From positions 62,001 to 126,000 of the forward strand of contig JAFKEE010000034.1 of NCBI GenBank assembly GCA_017307505.1: a stretch of DNA of 64,000 nucleotides, given 5' to 3'. Below the pieces are notes generated by a model. It was not told where the DNA came from. It ran no database searches and saw nothing but the letters and a program-made list of their open reading frames with translations. Below are positions 17,639 through 26,990 of this stretch, piece after piece (the first letter of the stretch is position 1; every line of letters starts with the position of its first letter). The DNA comes from Acidobacteriota bacterium. Its GTDB lineage: Bacteria > Acidobacteriota > Terriglobia > Bryobacterales > Bryobacteraceae. The translations under genes and the position numbers were made by a program.

Positions 17639-20338
17639 GTGCCCTGGTGGAGCAAGATCGCCAACGTGATCAGCCGCGGCTCGAGCGGCTTGAACTCAGA
17701 ACTCGACGAGGAACTGCAGGCGCACATCGCCATGCGCGCCGATCAGTTCGAGGCGGAGGGCCTTTCTCCGGCCGAAGCCCGGAAGCGGGCCGAACGGCTC
17801 TTCGGCAATACCTTGCTCGTGCGGGAGCGGACTCGCGACGCGGACGTGGCGCAATGGCTCGACACCTTGATCCAGGATCTGCGCTATGCCGCGCGCATGA
17901 TGCGGCATTCGCCGGTGCTCACGGGCGTTATCGTGCTCTCCCTCGGGCTTGGCATCGGCGCCAACACAGCCTTCTTCTCACTGACGAATGCGCTGCTCAT
18001 GAAACAGCTGCCGGTCAGGGATCCGGCCCGACTGGTGAGCATCGAACTGGGCCGGCGCGGCGACTCCCGCTGGAGCGACGCGTTCACTAATCCTATTTGG
18101 GAGGAGTTTGACAAACGCCAGGACATCGCGGCCGGCGCTTTCGCCTATGCCGCACAGAGTTTCAACGCCGGGGAGACCGGGGAGACCCGCATGATCACCG
18201 GAGCGATTGCGAGCGGCCGCATCTTCGAGACGCTGGGCGTCGAACCGGTGGCCGGGCGGCTGTTCAATGCGAATGACGACCGGCGCGGCGGCGGCGCAGA
18301 CGGGCCTGTTGCCGTGCTCGGCTACGACTACTGGCAGCGCGCCTATGGGTTGGATCCTTCCATCGTCGGCCGCAACATCTCTCTCGACGGTAAACCGTAC
18401 AAGGTGGTTGGCATCGCCCCGGAGTCTTTCTACGGCATCTACGTGGGCCTGCGGTTCGACGTCATCGTGCCGCTGGGTACGGAGACTTACCGGACCTCCG
18501 ATCCCAAGGTCCTGGACTCGCGCACCAACTGGCTGGTCAGCATCGTCGCGCGGCTCAAACCGGAGTGGACTCAGGCGCGCGCCAATGAACGGCTGAAGGC
18601 TCTGGCGCCAGGAATCTTTGAGGCCACCGTGCCGCCCAACTGGCCGCCCAAGATAATCCAGGATTTCCTCGCGAACCGTCTGCGCGTCACGGAAGCGGCC
18701 CGCGGACTCTCGGCCGTCTCAGACTCCATGCGTAGCGCGGTGCTGCTGCTGAATGGTTTCGTCGCGCTGGTGCTGCTGATTGCTTGCGCGAATGTCGCCA
18801 ACCTGCTGCTGGCCCGCGCCACCGTCCGAGCCAGAGAGTATACGGTGCGCATGGCCTTGGGCGCGTCCCGTGGCCGGCTGCTGCGGCAAACGCTGACGGA
18901 AAGCCTGCTGCTGGCCCTCGCCGGCGCGGCCCTGGGCTTCGCGATCGCTCAGCCGGCGGCTCAAGCGCTGGTCTCACTTTCCGGGCGGTCCACGGCACGG
19001 CTGTCGCTGGACCTGGCGCCCGATTCGAGGGTACTGCTGTTCACAACGGTGATCGGCGTCTGCTGCGGGCTGTTGTTTGGCATGGCTCCGGCGTGGCGTG
19101 CGGCGCGCAATGCTCTGACAACCAGGCTGTCGGGATCGGCCGGCGACGGCAAGGGACGGCTGCGGTCCAGCCTCGTGTCGCTCCAGGTGGCGCTTTCCGT
19201 GGTCGTGCTGGTAGGCAGCGGCTTGTTCCTGTCATCCTGGCAGAAACTGAGCAAAGCGAGCCTTGGGTTCGATCCGGACCACGTCGTGCTGGCCAGGGTG
19301 GATCTGGCCACGCTCCCGATGGAACAGGACCAGCGGGCCGCGGCTGTCGAGGATGCGCGGCGCCAACTGCGGACCACCCCCGGCGTGGAGGAGGTGAGCG
19401 CCTCGATCCTGACCCCGATGGGCTCCGGCATGTGGAGTTCGCTGGTGGTGGGCGACGATGGCAAGGGCGGCCGGCGCGAGCACGAGATCTACTACAACGC
19501 CGTCACGCCCGGCTTCTTCCGAGCCCTGGGAACGCCGCTGCTGGCCGGGCGCGACATTGAGCCGAACGACCGCAAGTCCTCGACGCAGGTGGCCGTGGTG
19601 AACGAAGCCTTCGCGCGCCAGGTCTTCGGAGGCGGAAACCCGATTGGCCGGTACTTCGAGGAAGGGATCACGGCCAGCAAGACAGGTTTTGTCATGCAGA
19701 AGGTGCAGGTGGTGGGCATCGCCCGCGACGCCACCTACCGGGAACTGCGGCAGCCACCTCCGCCGACGATGTACCGGCCTCTGCAGCAGGCGCGTGCCTT
19801 GCCGTACGTGACGTTTGCGATGCGCGGGCCCGGCGAGATCGAGCAGTTGATTCCCATCGTCCGCGCCGCATTTGCGGCCACGGAGCCGCGGTTCGCGTAT
19901 ACGCTGCAGACCTATCCGATGCGGATGCGCGATGCCATGGTGACCGAACGGCTGCTGGCAACCCTTTCGAGCATGTTCGCCGTCCTGGCGCTGGGTCTGG
20001 CCGGCATGGGGCTCTACGGCGTGCTGGCCTACTCCGTGACACGGCGCAGCGGGGAGATCGGGCTCCGCATGGCGCTGGGCGCGACCTCGGCACATATCCG
20101 CAATTGGGTCCTGCGGCAATGCGGCCTGACCGTGATCGCCGGCTTCGCCGCCGGGTTATTGCTCGCCGTGTGGCTGTCGCCCATAGCGAAGACGCTGTTG
20201 TACGACGTGAAGACCTCCGACTGGCGCGTCTATGCCGCCAGCCTCGCGGCGCTGGCGGCCATCGCCTTCACGGCAAGTTATCTGCCGGCCCGGCGGGCGA
20301 CCCGTCTCAACCCCGTGCAGGCGCTACGGCACGACTGA
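17639..20338 (+). CDS. ADOP-family ABC transporter permease (duplicated FtsX/MacB units)
   Basis: An 899-residue permease. The GTG start at 17639 is chosen from the GGAAGGAG ribosome site at 17623-17630 and gives the family N-terminus: a cytosolic helix (ELDEELQAHIAMRADQFEAEG), then TM1 after RYAARMMRHSPVLTG. Two units follow, each with a MacB-type core domain and an FtsX permease domain; eight or so membrane helices in all, ending in PARRATRLNPVQALRHD. Such orphan permeases lack an ATPase gene alongside and are often paired with PadR regulators, as here. Presumed role: efflux or extraction of amphipathic compounds with a partner ATPase encoded elsewhere. Confidence 0.94.
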   Translation: MPWWSKIANVISRGSSGLNSELDEELQAHIAMRADQFEAEGLSPAEARKRAERLFGNTLLVRERTRDADVAQWLDTLIQDLRYAARMMRHSPVLTGVIVLSLGLGIGANTAFFSLTNALLMKQLPVRDPARLVSIELGRRGDSRWSDAFTNPIWEEFDKRQDIAAGAFAYAAQSFNAGETGETRMITGAIASGRIFETLGVEPVAGRLFNANDDRRGGGADGPVAVLGYDYWQRAYGLDPSIVGRNISLDGKPYKVVGIAPESFYGIYVGLRFDVIVPLGTETYRTSDPKVLDSRTNWLVSIVARLKPEWTQARANERLKALAPGIFEATVPPNWPPKIIQDFLANRLRVTEAARGLSAVSDSMRSAVLLLNGFVALVLLIACANVANLLLARATVRAREYTVRMALGASRGRLLRQTLTESLLLALAGAALGFAIAQPAAQALVSLSGRSTARLSLDLAPDSRVLLFTTVIGVCCGLLFGMAPAWRAARNALTTRLSGSAGDGKGRLRSSLVSLQVALSVVVLVGSGLFLSSWQKLSKASLGFDPDHVVLARVDLATLPMEQDQRAAAVEDARRQLRTTPGVEEVSASILTPMGSGMWSSLVVGDDGKGGRREHEIYYNAVTPGFFRALGTPLLAGRDIEPNDRKSSTQVAVVNEAFARQVFGGGNPIGRYFEEGITASKTGFVMQKVQVVGIARDATYRELRQPPPPTMYRPLQQARALPYVTFAMRGPGEIEQLIPIVRAAFAATEPRFAYTLQTYPMRMRDAMVTERLLATLSSMFAVLALGLAGMGLYGVLAYSVTRRSGEIGLRMALGATSAHIRNWVLRQCGLTVIAGFAAGLLLAVWLSPIAKTLLYDVKTSDWRVYAASLAALAAIAFTASYLPARRATRLNPVQALRHD

Positions 20339-20383
20339 CCGGCGCTAGAATAGAGCGAGTCTTTTTTACTGGAGCCCCTGACT

Positions 20384-20929
20384 ATGAAACTACTCGCCTG
20401 TCTTCTGCTCGCGCTGTGCGGGACCCTTTCCGCCCAGACCGCGCCTTCCGTGAACAAGCTGTACGACGGCCAGTTCTCGTCGATCGAGCGCGAACTCGTA
20501 CCCTTGGTCGAAGCCATGTCCGAGGCACAGCTGAACTTCGTCCCGGCGAAGGGTGAGTTCAAAGGCGCCCGCACCCTTGGCCAGCAGGCCACCCACGTCG
20601 CCGCCGTGAATTATGCCGTGGCGGCCAAGATGCTGGGGGAGGCGAATCCCATCGACATGGGCAAAGCCGAGAACGGGCCGGCGACGCTCAAGACCAAGGC
20701 CGACATCGTGAAGTTCGTCAAAGACAGCTTCGCCTATGGCCATAAGGCCCTGGCGACCGTGAATGAGAAGAATCAGTTGGAGATGATCCCCTCCCCGTTC
20801 GGCGATGGCAAAATGCCGCGCGGTTCGGCTGCCTCCATTCTCACGTGGCACAGCTTCGACCACTACGGCCAGATGGCAGTCTACGCGCGTCTGAATGGCG
20901 TCGTGCCTCCGGCCAGCCGCGGGAATTAG
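20384..20929 (+). CDS. Exported DinB-like four-helix protein
   Basis: A 181-residue protein: signal peptide MKLLACLLLALCGTLSAQT, then a DinB/YfiT-like helical bundle. Metal-type histidines occur in QQATHVAAVNY and in HSFDHYGQM, the usual positions for the family's three-histidine site. Export is common among acidobacterial members. The function is unproven; relatives include thiol transferases. A GGAG site lies 8-12 nt before the ATG. The next gene starts 8 nt after the stop codon, so they may be cotranscribed. Confidence 0.88.
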   Translation: MKLLACLLLALCGTLSAQTAPSVNKLYDGQFSSIERELVPLVEAMSEAQLNFVPAKGEFKGARTLGQQATHVAAVNYAVAAKMLGEANPIDMGKAENGPATLKTKADIVKFVKDSFAYGHKALATVNEKNQLEMIPSPFGDGKMPRGSAASILTWHSFDHYGQMAVYARLNGVVPPASRGN

Positions 20930-20937
20930 AGTAAGCC

Positions 20938-21921
20938 ATGTCTTCGAACAAACTGCGCTGGGGTGTGCTCGGCGTGGCCGGGATCGCTGTGAAGAAGGTG
21001 ATCCCCGCCATGCAGAAGTGCAGCCTCTGTGAGATTTCCGCCATCGCCTCGCGTGACCTGGAGAAGGCCAGGCAGGCGGCGCCTGGATTGGGGATCGCCA
21101 AGGCTTACGGCTCCTATGAGGAGTTGCTGGCCGACCCGGATATCGACGTCATCTACAACCCGCTACCAAACCACCTGCACGTGCCGTGGTCCATCAAAGC
21201 CATGGAGGCAGGCAAGCATGTGTTGTGCGAGAAGCCGCTGGGCCTGTCCACGGGGGAGGTCCGCGAGATGATCGCGGTGCGCGACCGGACCGGCCGGACC
21301 GCCGGCGAGGCCTTCATGATCTGCAACCATCCGCAATGGCTGCGGGCGCGCGAAGTGATCCAATCCGGAGAGATCGGAGAGTTGCGCGGGGTCGTGTCCT
21401 GGTTCAGCTATACGAACCGGGATCCGAAGAACGTGCGGAACGTGGCCGGTTGGGGCGGCGGCGGGTTGATGGACATCGGCTGCTATGGCATCTTCTCCGC
21501 GCGCTTCCTGTTCGGGGAAGAGCCGCGGCGGGTGTCGGGCACCCTGGAACTCGATCCGGATTTCAAGACCGACCGGCTGGCGTCGGCCGTGCTGGACTTC
21601 CCTTCGGGGCAGGCCACATTCCTCTGTTCGACGCAGATGGTGCCGGGCCAGCGCGTGCTGGCGTTCGGGACCAAGGGACGCATCGAGATCGAGATCCCGT
21701 TCAATGCGCCGCCCGACGCGAAGTGCCGCATCTGGGTGGATGGCCGGGAAGAGCTTTTCGAAATCTGCGACCAGTACACCTTGCAGGGCGACGCCTTCAG
21801 CCGTGCCGTGCTGGGCCAGGCGCCTGTACCCGTCCCGCTGGAGAATTCGCTGGGCAATATGTCGGTGATCGACGCAATTTTGGAGTCGTCGAACTCCGGC
21901 CGGTGGGTCTCCCTCAGTTAG
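20938..21921 (+). CDS. Gfo/Idh/MocA family oxidoreductase
   Basis: A 327-residue cytosolic dehydrogenase with Rossmann motif GVLGVAGIA (about 9-17), the LCEKPLG motif (about 95-101) and a C-terminal domain carrying GGGGLMDIGCYG, a sequence seen in xylose and glucose-fructose dehydrogenase-like members (Asp and His/Cys positions of the active site). Likely NAD(P)-dependent oxidation of a sugar. It is the third member of this superfamily in the window and shares no extra context beyond the DinB-like gene 8 nt upstream. Confidence 0.9.
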   Translation: MSSNKLRWGVLGVAGIAVKKVIPAMQKCSLCEISAIASRDLEKARQAAPGLGIAKAYGSYEELLADPDIDVIYNPLPNHLHVPWSIKAMEAGKHVLCEKPLGLSTGEVREMIAVRDRTGRTAGEAFMICNHPQWLRAREVIQSGEIGELRGVVSWFSYTNRDPKNVRNVAGWGGGGLMDIGCYGIFSARFLFGEEPRRVSGTLELDPDFKTDRLASAVLDFPSGQATFLCSTQMVPGQRVLAFGTKGRIEIEIPFNAPPDAKCRIWVDGREELFEICDQYTLQGDAFSRAVLGQAPVPVPLENSLGNMSVIDAILESSNSGRWVSLS

Positions 21922-21960
21922 CAAAAAGAAAACGGCCGGCCCCGAAGGACCGGCCGTTCA
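21922..21960. terminator. Bidirectional hairpin terminator
   Basis: AACGGCCGG (21931-21939) pairs with CCGGCCGTT (21950-21958). On the minus strand it is followed by TTTTCTTTTT, a strong terminator for the radical SAM gene; on the plus strand the T-run is weak. Confidence 0.8.
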
Positions 21961-21979
21961 TTCTGTTTGAACTGGAGGC

Positions 21980-24073
21980 TTAGTCGCCGAGCGCGCCCGT
22001 GGTCTCTTCCGCCTTCGGAGCGGCCGGCTTGATGCCGCCGATCTGAACCAGGTTGGACTCGGGTTCCTTGAGGACGTGCTTCTTGTAAAGCTCCATCATC
22101 TTGGCGTTTTCGGCTTCCTGCGCCAGGCGTAGCTTCTGGTCGCGCGAACGGATCTTCTCTTCGCGCGCGGTCTTGGCGATGCCGAGTTCGTCCAGGTCGT
22201 GCTGGACTTCCTTGGTCACCAGTTCTTCGCGCAGCACCAGGCGGTGATCGGTCGTGTTGAGCTTGACGTTCTTGCCGCCGGCGAAGATTTCGTGACGCCC
22301 GTGCTCGTCGTACCACTTGGTGAGCGTGGCGGTCATGTGCATCTTCTCGACGATGTTGCGCCAGCCCACGCCGGTGTTATACGCGCAGAAGCTGATCTCG
22401 CCTTCCTGCGTGGCGTAGGGGATGATGCACTGTTCGGTACGGCGGAAGTCGTAGTTGAACAGATCCTGGAACCACATGCCGGCGATGAAGAGGAAGTTCC
22501 ACCGGTCACGGCGGCGCTTCTCGATGTCGGTGAGGGTACGGTCACCCTTCACGCTGCCGTAGTTGCGGCCGGTGGCGCCGAAGGTCTTGTCGAACTTCTT
22601 CAGCAGGTCGGACAGCTTGAAGTGGGTCGGCGACTGGAAGGGATCGTAGTTGCGCATCAGGGCGAGCGCCATGCCGGCGACGGAGAGCTTCCGGCCGCGG
22701 GCGGCGTCGTTGACGCGGGCGATGTCCTTCGAGAGGCGGTCGCCGTTCAGGAACTTGGTCACCGGGACCGATTCCTTGGTTTCCTTGTCGACCATGACAG
22801 CCATGCCGATACCGCAGTTCGGGTGGCAGCCGCAGCTCAGCTGGCCCCATTCGGCCTGGGGTCCATGGATCAGGTCGGCCCAGTCGGAGAACGTCGACAT
22901 GAATGAGATCGGATACCAGTCGCGGGTCGGCTCGCCGATGCCGGTCTGGTTCTTCACGTCGTGCGCCAGGTGCGACAGCGTGTAGCGCTGGGCGGCGCGG
23001 CGATCTTCCGTGACGGCTTCGTCGCGGCCGGTGAACGAAACGGGCTGGAAGCTGAGGAAGGAGATCTTCTTCGGGTTGTCCAGCGCGAACTGAACCACGC
23101 GGCCCACCTGCTCGTTGTTGATGCCGTTGATGATGGTGATGACGGGGACGATGTCGACGCCGGCCGAGTGGAGGTTCTCGATGGCGCGCAGTTTCACGTC
23201 AAACAGGTTGCCGACGGCGCGGTGCGAGTTGGCGGCGTTGCCCACGCCGTCGAACTGCAGGTACGCATAACGGAGGCCGGCTTCGGCCGCCTGCGCCGCA
23301 AATTCCTTCGACTTGGCGAACTCAATACCGTTCGTCGCAGCCTGTACCGAGTTGTAGCCGACCTTCTTGCAGTAACGGACCGCATCCAGGAAGTAAGGCG
23401 ACAGCGTCGGCTCGCCACCGGAGAACTGCACCGACATCTGGCGCCGGGGCTTGATCTTCAGGGCGTTGTCGAGCATCGTCTTGATGTCTTCCCAGCTCAG
23501 CTCATGGACGAAGCCAACCTGGTTGGCGTCCATGAAGCAGGGGTCGCACATCATGTTGCAGCGGTTGGTGAGGTCGATGGTGAGCACCGAGCCGCGGCCG
23601 TGGGTGATGGTGGACGAGCCGTGCTTGTGCAGGTCGGCATCGTTGTGGGCGCGGATGTCGCGGCCCGGGAAGACGTCTTCGAGGTGCTTGAAGAACGCCG
23701 GGTCGATCGCCATCACATCCTCGAAATGACCGTGGATGGGGCAATCCTTCACCATCAGGATCTTCCCATCGCGCTCAATGATCTGGGCCTTGATCTCGCC
23801 AGGCCGCTGATTCACCAGGATGCTGACATCCTTCTTGCCGTCGATGATCTCCTGACGAACTTCAGGAATGCACTTGGGGCAAAGCGAATCGGTGGTACGG
23901 GGCCAGCCCATCTTGGGCTTCATCTTCTCGTAGGACTTCAACAGCGGCTTGTCGGACCACTTCGGCGTGAAGCCGGGGTTCGGGCTGATCTGGTTCAGGG
24001 AATCGAAAACCTGCCAGGCAGCCTTCGCCGCCAAGGTTGCGACCTTCTCCACGTACTTGATCGGCTTATGCAT
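21980..24073 (-). CDS. Radical SAM protein resembling tetraether/membrane-spanning lipid synthases (Tes/MSS, MJ0619-like)
   Basis: A 697-residue radical SAM enzyme. N-terminal metal-type motifs CPKC (Cys65, Cys68) and KDCPIHGHF (Cys111) precede the radical SAM core with C-x3-C-x2-C (Cys172, Cys176, Cys179) and FSGGEPTLS. A second Cys-rich segment (LSCGCHPNCG, about 413-422) and late motifs TEQCIIPY (Cys549) and ISFCAYN follow. The same order (CPxC, CPxHG, core, then C...IHY and FCxYN) is what I recall for MJ0619/Tes, which couples lipid tails to make membrane-spanning lipids, and for bacterial homologues tied to diabolic acids. The last 100 residues are charged and helical. A radical SAM call is certain; lipid coupling is inference. 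GGAG lies 13 nt before the ATG. Confidence 0.9.
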   Translation of the reverse strand: MHKPIKYVEKVATLAAKAAWQVFDSLNQISPNPGFTPKWSDKPLLKSYEKMKPKMGWPRTTDSLCPKCIPEVRQEIIDGKKDVSILVNQRPGEIKAQIIERDGKILMVKDCPIHGHFEDVMAIDPAFFKHLEDVFPGRDIRAHNDADLHKHGSSTITHGRGSVLTIDLTNRCNMMCDPCFMDANQVGFVHELSWEDIKTMLDNALKIKPRRQMSVQFSGGEPTLSPYFLDAVRYCKKVGYNSVQAATNGIEFAKSKEFAAQAAEAGLRYAYLQFDGVGNAANSHRAVGNLFDVKLRAIENLHSAGVDIVPVITIINGINNEQVGRVVQFALDNPKKISFLSFQPVSFTGRDEAVTEDRRAAQRYTLSHLAHDVKNQTGIGEPTRDWYPISFMSTFSDWADLIHGPQAEWGQLSCGCHPNCGIGMAVMVDKETKESVPVTKFLNGDRLSKDIARVNDAARGRKLSVAGMALALMRNYDPFQSPTHFKLSDLLKKFDKTFGATGRNYGSVKGDRTLTDIEKRRRDRWNFLFIAGMWFQDLFNYDFRRTEQCIIPYATQEGEISFCAYNTGVGWRNIVEKMHMTATLTKWYDEHGRHEIFAGGKNVKLNTTDHRLVLREELVTKEVQHDLDELGIAKTAREEKIRSRDQKLRLAQEAENAKMMELYKKHVLKEPESNLVQIGGIKPAAPKAEETTGALGD

Positions 24074-24314
24074 TTTCTTGGATGGACTCCTAATATCGTT
24101 TGGAGGACGCTAAGCGCTTCGCACTTCTAAAACTTGTACTTCCGCGGAAACTTCACGCGGCTTTGCTCAATAAGATTGTATGCAGGATCCTTCATGGGGA
24201 CTACGCCTCTCCATCGAACTGTGCCGTTTGACGCCTGGATGGGGATTTTGGAGGTTAAACGGCAAGGTTCAGATTCGAGCCCGGGCGCTGTGTCTGACGC
24301 CCCGGCATAGTAGC

Positions 24315-25370
24315 ATGATTCCAGAGGAGATACCGCTGATTCCCAAGACCCCTGACCGGGCCACATTGGCCGCCGCTGCCAGCCGGGCTGGATTCGCTCT
24401 GCATGGCGTGGCCCGTGTGGGTGCAGTGCCGGACTATCCCATTTATCAACAATGGGTTAGCGACGGGATGGCGGGTCCAATGGCCTATCTCACCGATCAC
24501 CGCGGCGATTTGAGGTCCGACCCGAGGTCCCTGTTGCCCTCCGCCCGCGCTGTGCTGTGCCTGGGCCGCCTATACAACACACAGGGTCCGGCCGGCAGCG
24601 CCATCTCCCGGTACGCCTGGGGTCCGGAGGACTACCACGACGTCCTGCGCCGTACGCTTCAGCAAATGGTGGATGAACTCCTCACCGCATGGGGCCCGTT
24701 CGAATACAGGATCTGCGTCGATACCGCGCCGCTGCTGGAACGGTCGTTGGCCCGGCAAGCCGGGCTGGGTTGGATCGGACGCAACACCTGCCTCATCAAT
24801 CAGCCGTCAGGCTCCTGGTTCTTCCTGGGCGAAGTGCTGATTTCTCTGGATCTTACGCCAGATTCACCGCCGCCGGACCGGTGCGGCTCCTGCCGCCGTT
24901 GCATCGACGCCTGCCCGACCGGGGCCCTCGTCCCCGACGGTTCAGGGGGTTGGCGGCTCGACGGGCGTCTCTGCATATCGACCTGGACCATCGAACAACG
25001 CGGCGTCCTGCCCGAGGAACAGCGGGAAGCGTCGGGCAGTCACATCTTCGGCTGCGATATCTGCCAGGAAGTCTGCCCCTGGAACCGGCGCGCTCCAGTC
25101 ACCTCCGAAGCAGCTTTCCAGCCGGCCAACGCCGAACCCGATCCCGCGGAGCTGGCGGCCCTTTCGCCCGAGGAATTCCGTGCCCGTTTCCGGAAGACCC
25201 CCCTCTGGCGGACGAAGTATGCCGGTCTTCTGCGGAACGTTGCCACGGCCATGGGCAACTCGGGCGATCCAAGGTATCGTGAACACTTAAAACAACTTAG
25301 CGAGAGTGAAGACGAGAGCGTGCGGGTTCATGCGGCCTGGGCGCTCGCGCGGCTGGAGACAAACCTGTGA
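24315..25370 (+). CDS. queG: Epoxyqueuosine reductase
   Basis: A 351-residue enzyme that converts epoxyqueuosine to queuosine in the wobble position of tRNAs, using cobalamin and two [4Fe-4S] clusters. Visible: the catalytic region VDTAPLLERSLARQAGLGWIG (about 136-156), ferredoxin-like motifs CGSCRRCIDACP and CDICQEVCPWN, and a C-terminal HEAT-like tail. Length is normal for the family. The start at 24315 gives the best fit; no ribosome site is evident. The next gene overlaps the stop codon by 4 nt (GTGA), suggesting a shared transcript. Its partner genes queA and tgt are not in the window. Confidence 0.93.
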   Translation: MIPEEIPLIPKTPDRATLAAAASRAGFALHGVARVGAVPDYPIYQQWVSDGMAGPMAYLTDHRGDLRSDPRSLLPSARAVLCLGRLYNTQGPAGSAISRYAWGPEDYHDVLRRTLQQMVDELLTAWGPFEYRICVDTAPLLERSLARQAGLGWIGRNTCLINQPSGSWFFLGEVLISLDLTPDSPPPDRCGSCRRCIDACPTGALVPDGSGGWRLDGRLCISTWTIEQRGVLPEEQREASGSHIFGCDICQEVCPWNRRAPVTSEAAFQPANAEPDPAELAALSPEEFRARFRKTPLWRTKYAGLLRNVATAMGNSGDPRYREHLKQLSESEDESVRVHAAWALARLETNL

Positions 25371-26560
25371 CCGGCGTCCTGCCGCTGCTCCTCCTGGCCC
25401 AGGCTGCTCTTTGGCCCGATATGGACCCGTTGGTCCAGAAAGGCTACGACCACTTCTATAACCTCGAATATCCCGAGGCGATCGCGAGCTTCCAGAAGTC
25501 GGTGGAGGCCGCCCCGGCGGATCCTGACCGTCGCAATCACCTGGCGCAAGCCGTCCTTTTCAGCCTCATGTTCCGTGCTGGAGCGCTGGAAACTGAGATG
25601 GTCACGGGTGGGAATCCGTTCCTGCGCCGGCCGAAGATGGAGCCGACGCCCGCGGAGGAGAAACTCTTCGACGACTCGCTCAGCGAGTGCTCACGCCTGT
25701 CTAAAGCGCTGCTGGCGAAGAACCCCAACGACACCAAAGCCCTTTATGCGCAGGGTGTTGCCCTGGGTTTGCGCGGTACTTACAACTATCTTGTCAAGAA
25801 AGCATGGCTTGATTCACTGCGCGACATGACAGCGGGCCGGAAACTGCACAACCGGGTGTACGAACTCGATCCAACCAACATCGATGCCCTCATGATGCAG
25901 GGTATGCACGACTACGTCGTCGGCTCGCTGCCGTTTGCTTACAAGGTTCTCGGCTTCCTGGCCGGTTTCCACGGCGACCGCCAGCAGGGGATTCGCACCG
26001 TCCAGATCGTGGCCGAGAAGGGCAAGTACAACCGGGTAGACGCCGAAATCCTATTAGGGATCGCGGCCCGGCGCGAACGGCGGCCTGGTGACGCCGTGAA
26101 GATCTGCGAGAAGTTGCGCAACGAATTTCCGCGCAACTTCCTGATCCTGTTTGAGCTGTCTCAGATGTACGCCGATCTCGGCGATAAGGACAATGCCTGG
26201 AAGGCCTTGGACCGCGTGGAAGAGTTGAAGAAGTCGAACGCACCCGGCTTCAAGTCACTGCCGGCAGAACGGATCGATTTCGCGCGAGGAAACCTCCTGT
26301 TCTGGTACGACGATCCGGATGCCGCCATCCTGCATTTGAGGAAGGCCACGGACCGGGCTCAGGCGCTGGATCCGAATTCGGGCGTGACGGCGTGGCTCCG
26401 TTTGGGCCAAGCTCTGGACCTCAAAGCCAGACGGGAGGAGGCAAAGGCTGCCTACCGTTCGGCGGTGGAGTACTGGCCGGCTTCCGACGAGGCGAAATCT
26501 GCACGGAAGTATCTTGATAAGGCATTCACTCTAAACGAAAAGAGGGCAATGTCCCGTTGA
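25367..26560 (+). CDS. TPR-repeat protein with signal peptide
   Basis: A 397-residue protein starting with GTG that overlaps the queG stop codon by 4 nt. The first 12 residues after Met are hydrophobic (TGVLPLLLLAQAALW), a short signal peptide or anchor. TPR-type repeats run from GYDHFYNLEYPEAIASFQKS to the end, including LEKLRNEFPRNFLILFELSQMY-like units. Such proteins act as assembly or scaffold factors. No partner can be named; translational coupling to queG is not functionally obvious. Confidence 0.88.
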   Translation: MTGVLPLLLLAQAALWPDMDPLVQKGYDHFYNLEYPEAIASFQKSVEAAPADPDRRNHLAQAVLFSLMFRAGALETEMVTGGNPFLRRPKMEPTPAEEKLFDDSLSECSRLSKALLAKNPNDTKALYAQGVALGLRGTYNYLVKKAWLDSLRDMTAGRKLHNRVYELDPTNIDALMMQGMHDYVVGSLPFAYKVLGFLAGFHGDRQQGIRTVQIVAEKGKYNRVDAEILLGIAARRERRPGDAVKICEKLRNEFPRNFLILFELSQMYADLGDKDNAWKALDRVEELKKSNAPGFKSLPAERIDFARGNLLFWYDDPDAAILHLRKATDRAQALDPNSGVTAWLRLGQALDLKARREEAKAAYRSAVEYWPASDEAKSARKYLDKAFTLNEKRAMSR

Positions 26561-26567
26561 CAACACG

Positions 26568-26576
26568 TGTTACACT
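26568..26576 (+). promoter_or_regulatory. Extended -10 box of mscL
   Basis: TG-T-TACACT, ending 8 nt before the ATG at 26585, predicts a leaderless or nearly leaderless mscL messenger. A perfect palindrome AACACGTGTT (26562-26571) overlaps the box. Confidence 0.45.
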
Positions 26577-26584
26577 CTCAAGCC

Positions 26585-26947
26585 ATGGGAATGCTCGCAG
26601 AATTCAAAGAGTTTGCCCTCAAGGGCAACGTTCTTGACCTGGCTATCGGTGTCGTGATCGGCGGAGCATTCGCCAAGATCACGGCGTCGCTTGTGGAGGA
26701 CATCATCAATCCGCTCATCGGCGTGGTGCTTGGCGGGGTACAGGGTGATCTCGCTACACGCTACATCGCACTGGATGGGAAGACCTATGCCAGTCTGGCC
26801 GACGCAAAGAAGGCCGGCGCGGCATTCTCCTACGGAAACTTTTTGAACATCGTCATCCAGTTCCTGATCGTGGCCTTTGTGATCTTCATTGTCATCAAGC
26901 AGATCAACCGCTTCACCCGGTTGAGCGGTGACAATCTGCCAAAGTAA
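26585..26947 (+). CDS. mscL: Large-conductance mechanosensitive channel
   Basis: A 120-residue MscL. The N-terminal amphipathic helix and TM1 ([27 protein letters not shown]) carry the conserved gate sequence; TM2 is [24 protein letters not shown]. It opens at high membrane tension and releases solutes during hypo-osmotic shock. It is slightly shorter than the 136-residue E. coli protein, mostly at the C-terminal bundle. The start at 26585 matches the family start [10 protein letters not shown]. No Shine-Dalgarno sequence is present. Confidence 0.97.
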   Translation: MGMLAEFKEFALKGNVLDLAIGVVIGGAFAKITASLVEDIINPLIGVVLGGVQGDLATRYIALDGKTYASLADAKKAGAAFSYGNFLNIVIQFLIVAFVIFIVIKQINRFTRLSGDNLPK

Positions 26948-26976
26948 GCGCTTTACCAGGCTGACCGCCGGATCGC

Positions 26977-26982
26977 TACGAT
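26977..26982 (+). promoter_or_regulatory. Possible leaderless -10 box of the spermidine-synthase-like gene
   Basis: TACGAT, ending 8 nt before the ATG at 26991; no Shine-Dalgarno sequence. Confidence 0.35.
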
Positions 26983-26990
26983 AGGACTAG

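Noticed and set aside
22961-24130. 389-codon open frame on the plus strand opposite the Tes-like radical SAM gene
   Set aside because: Antisense to the cysteine-motif-bearing radical SAM protein; repetitive Val/Asp/Gly composition, no domain.
26557-26562. TTGACA as a -35 box for mscL
   Set aside because: The only usable -10 box (26571-26576) lies 8 bp away, too close; an extended -10 without -35 fits better.
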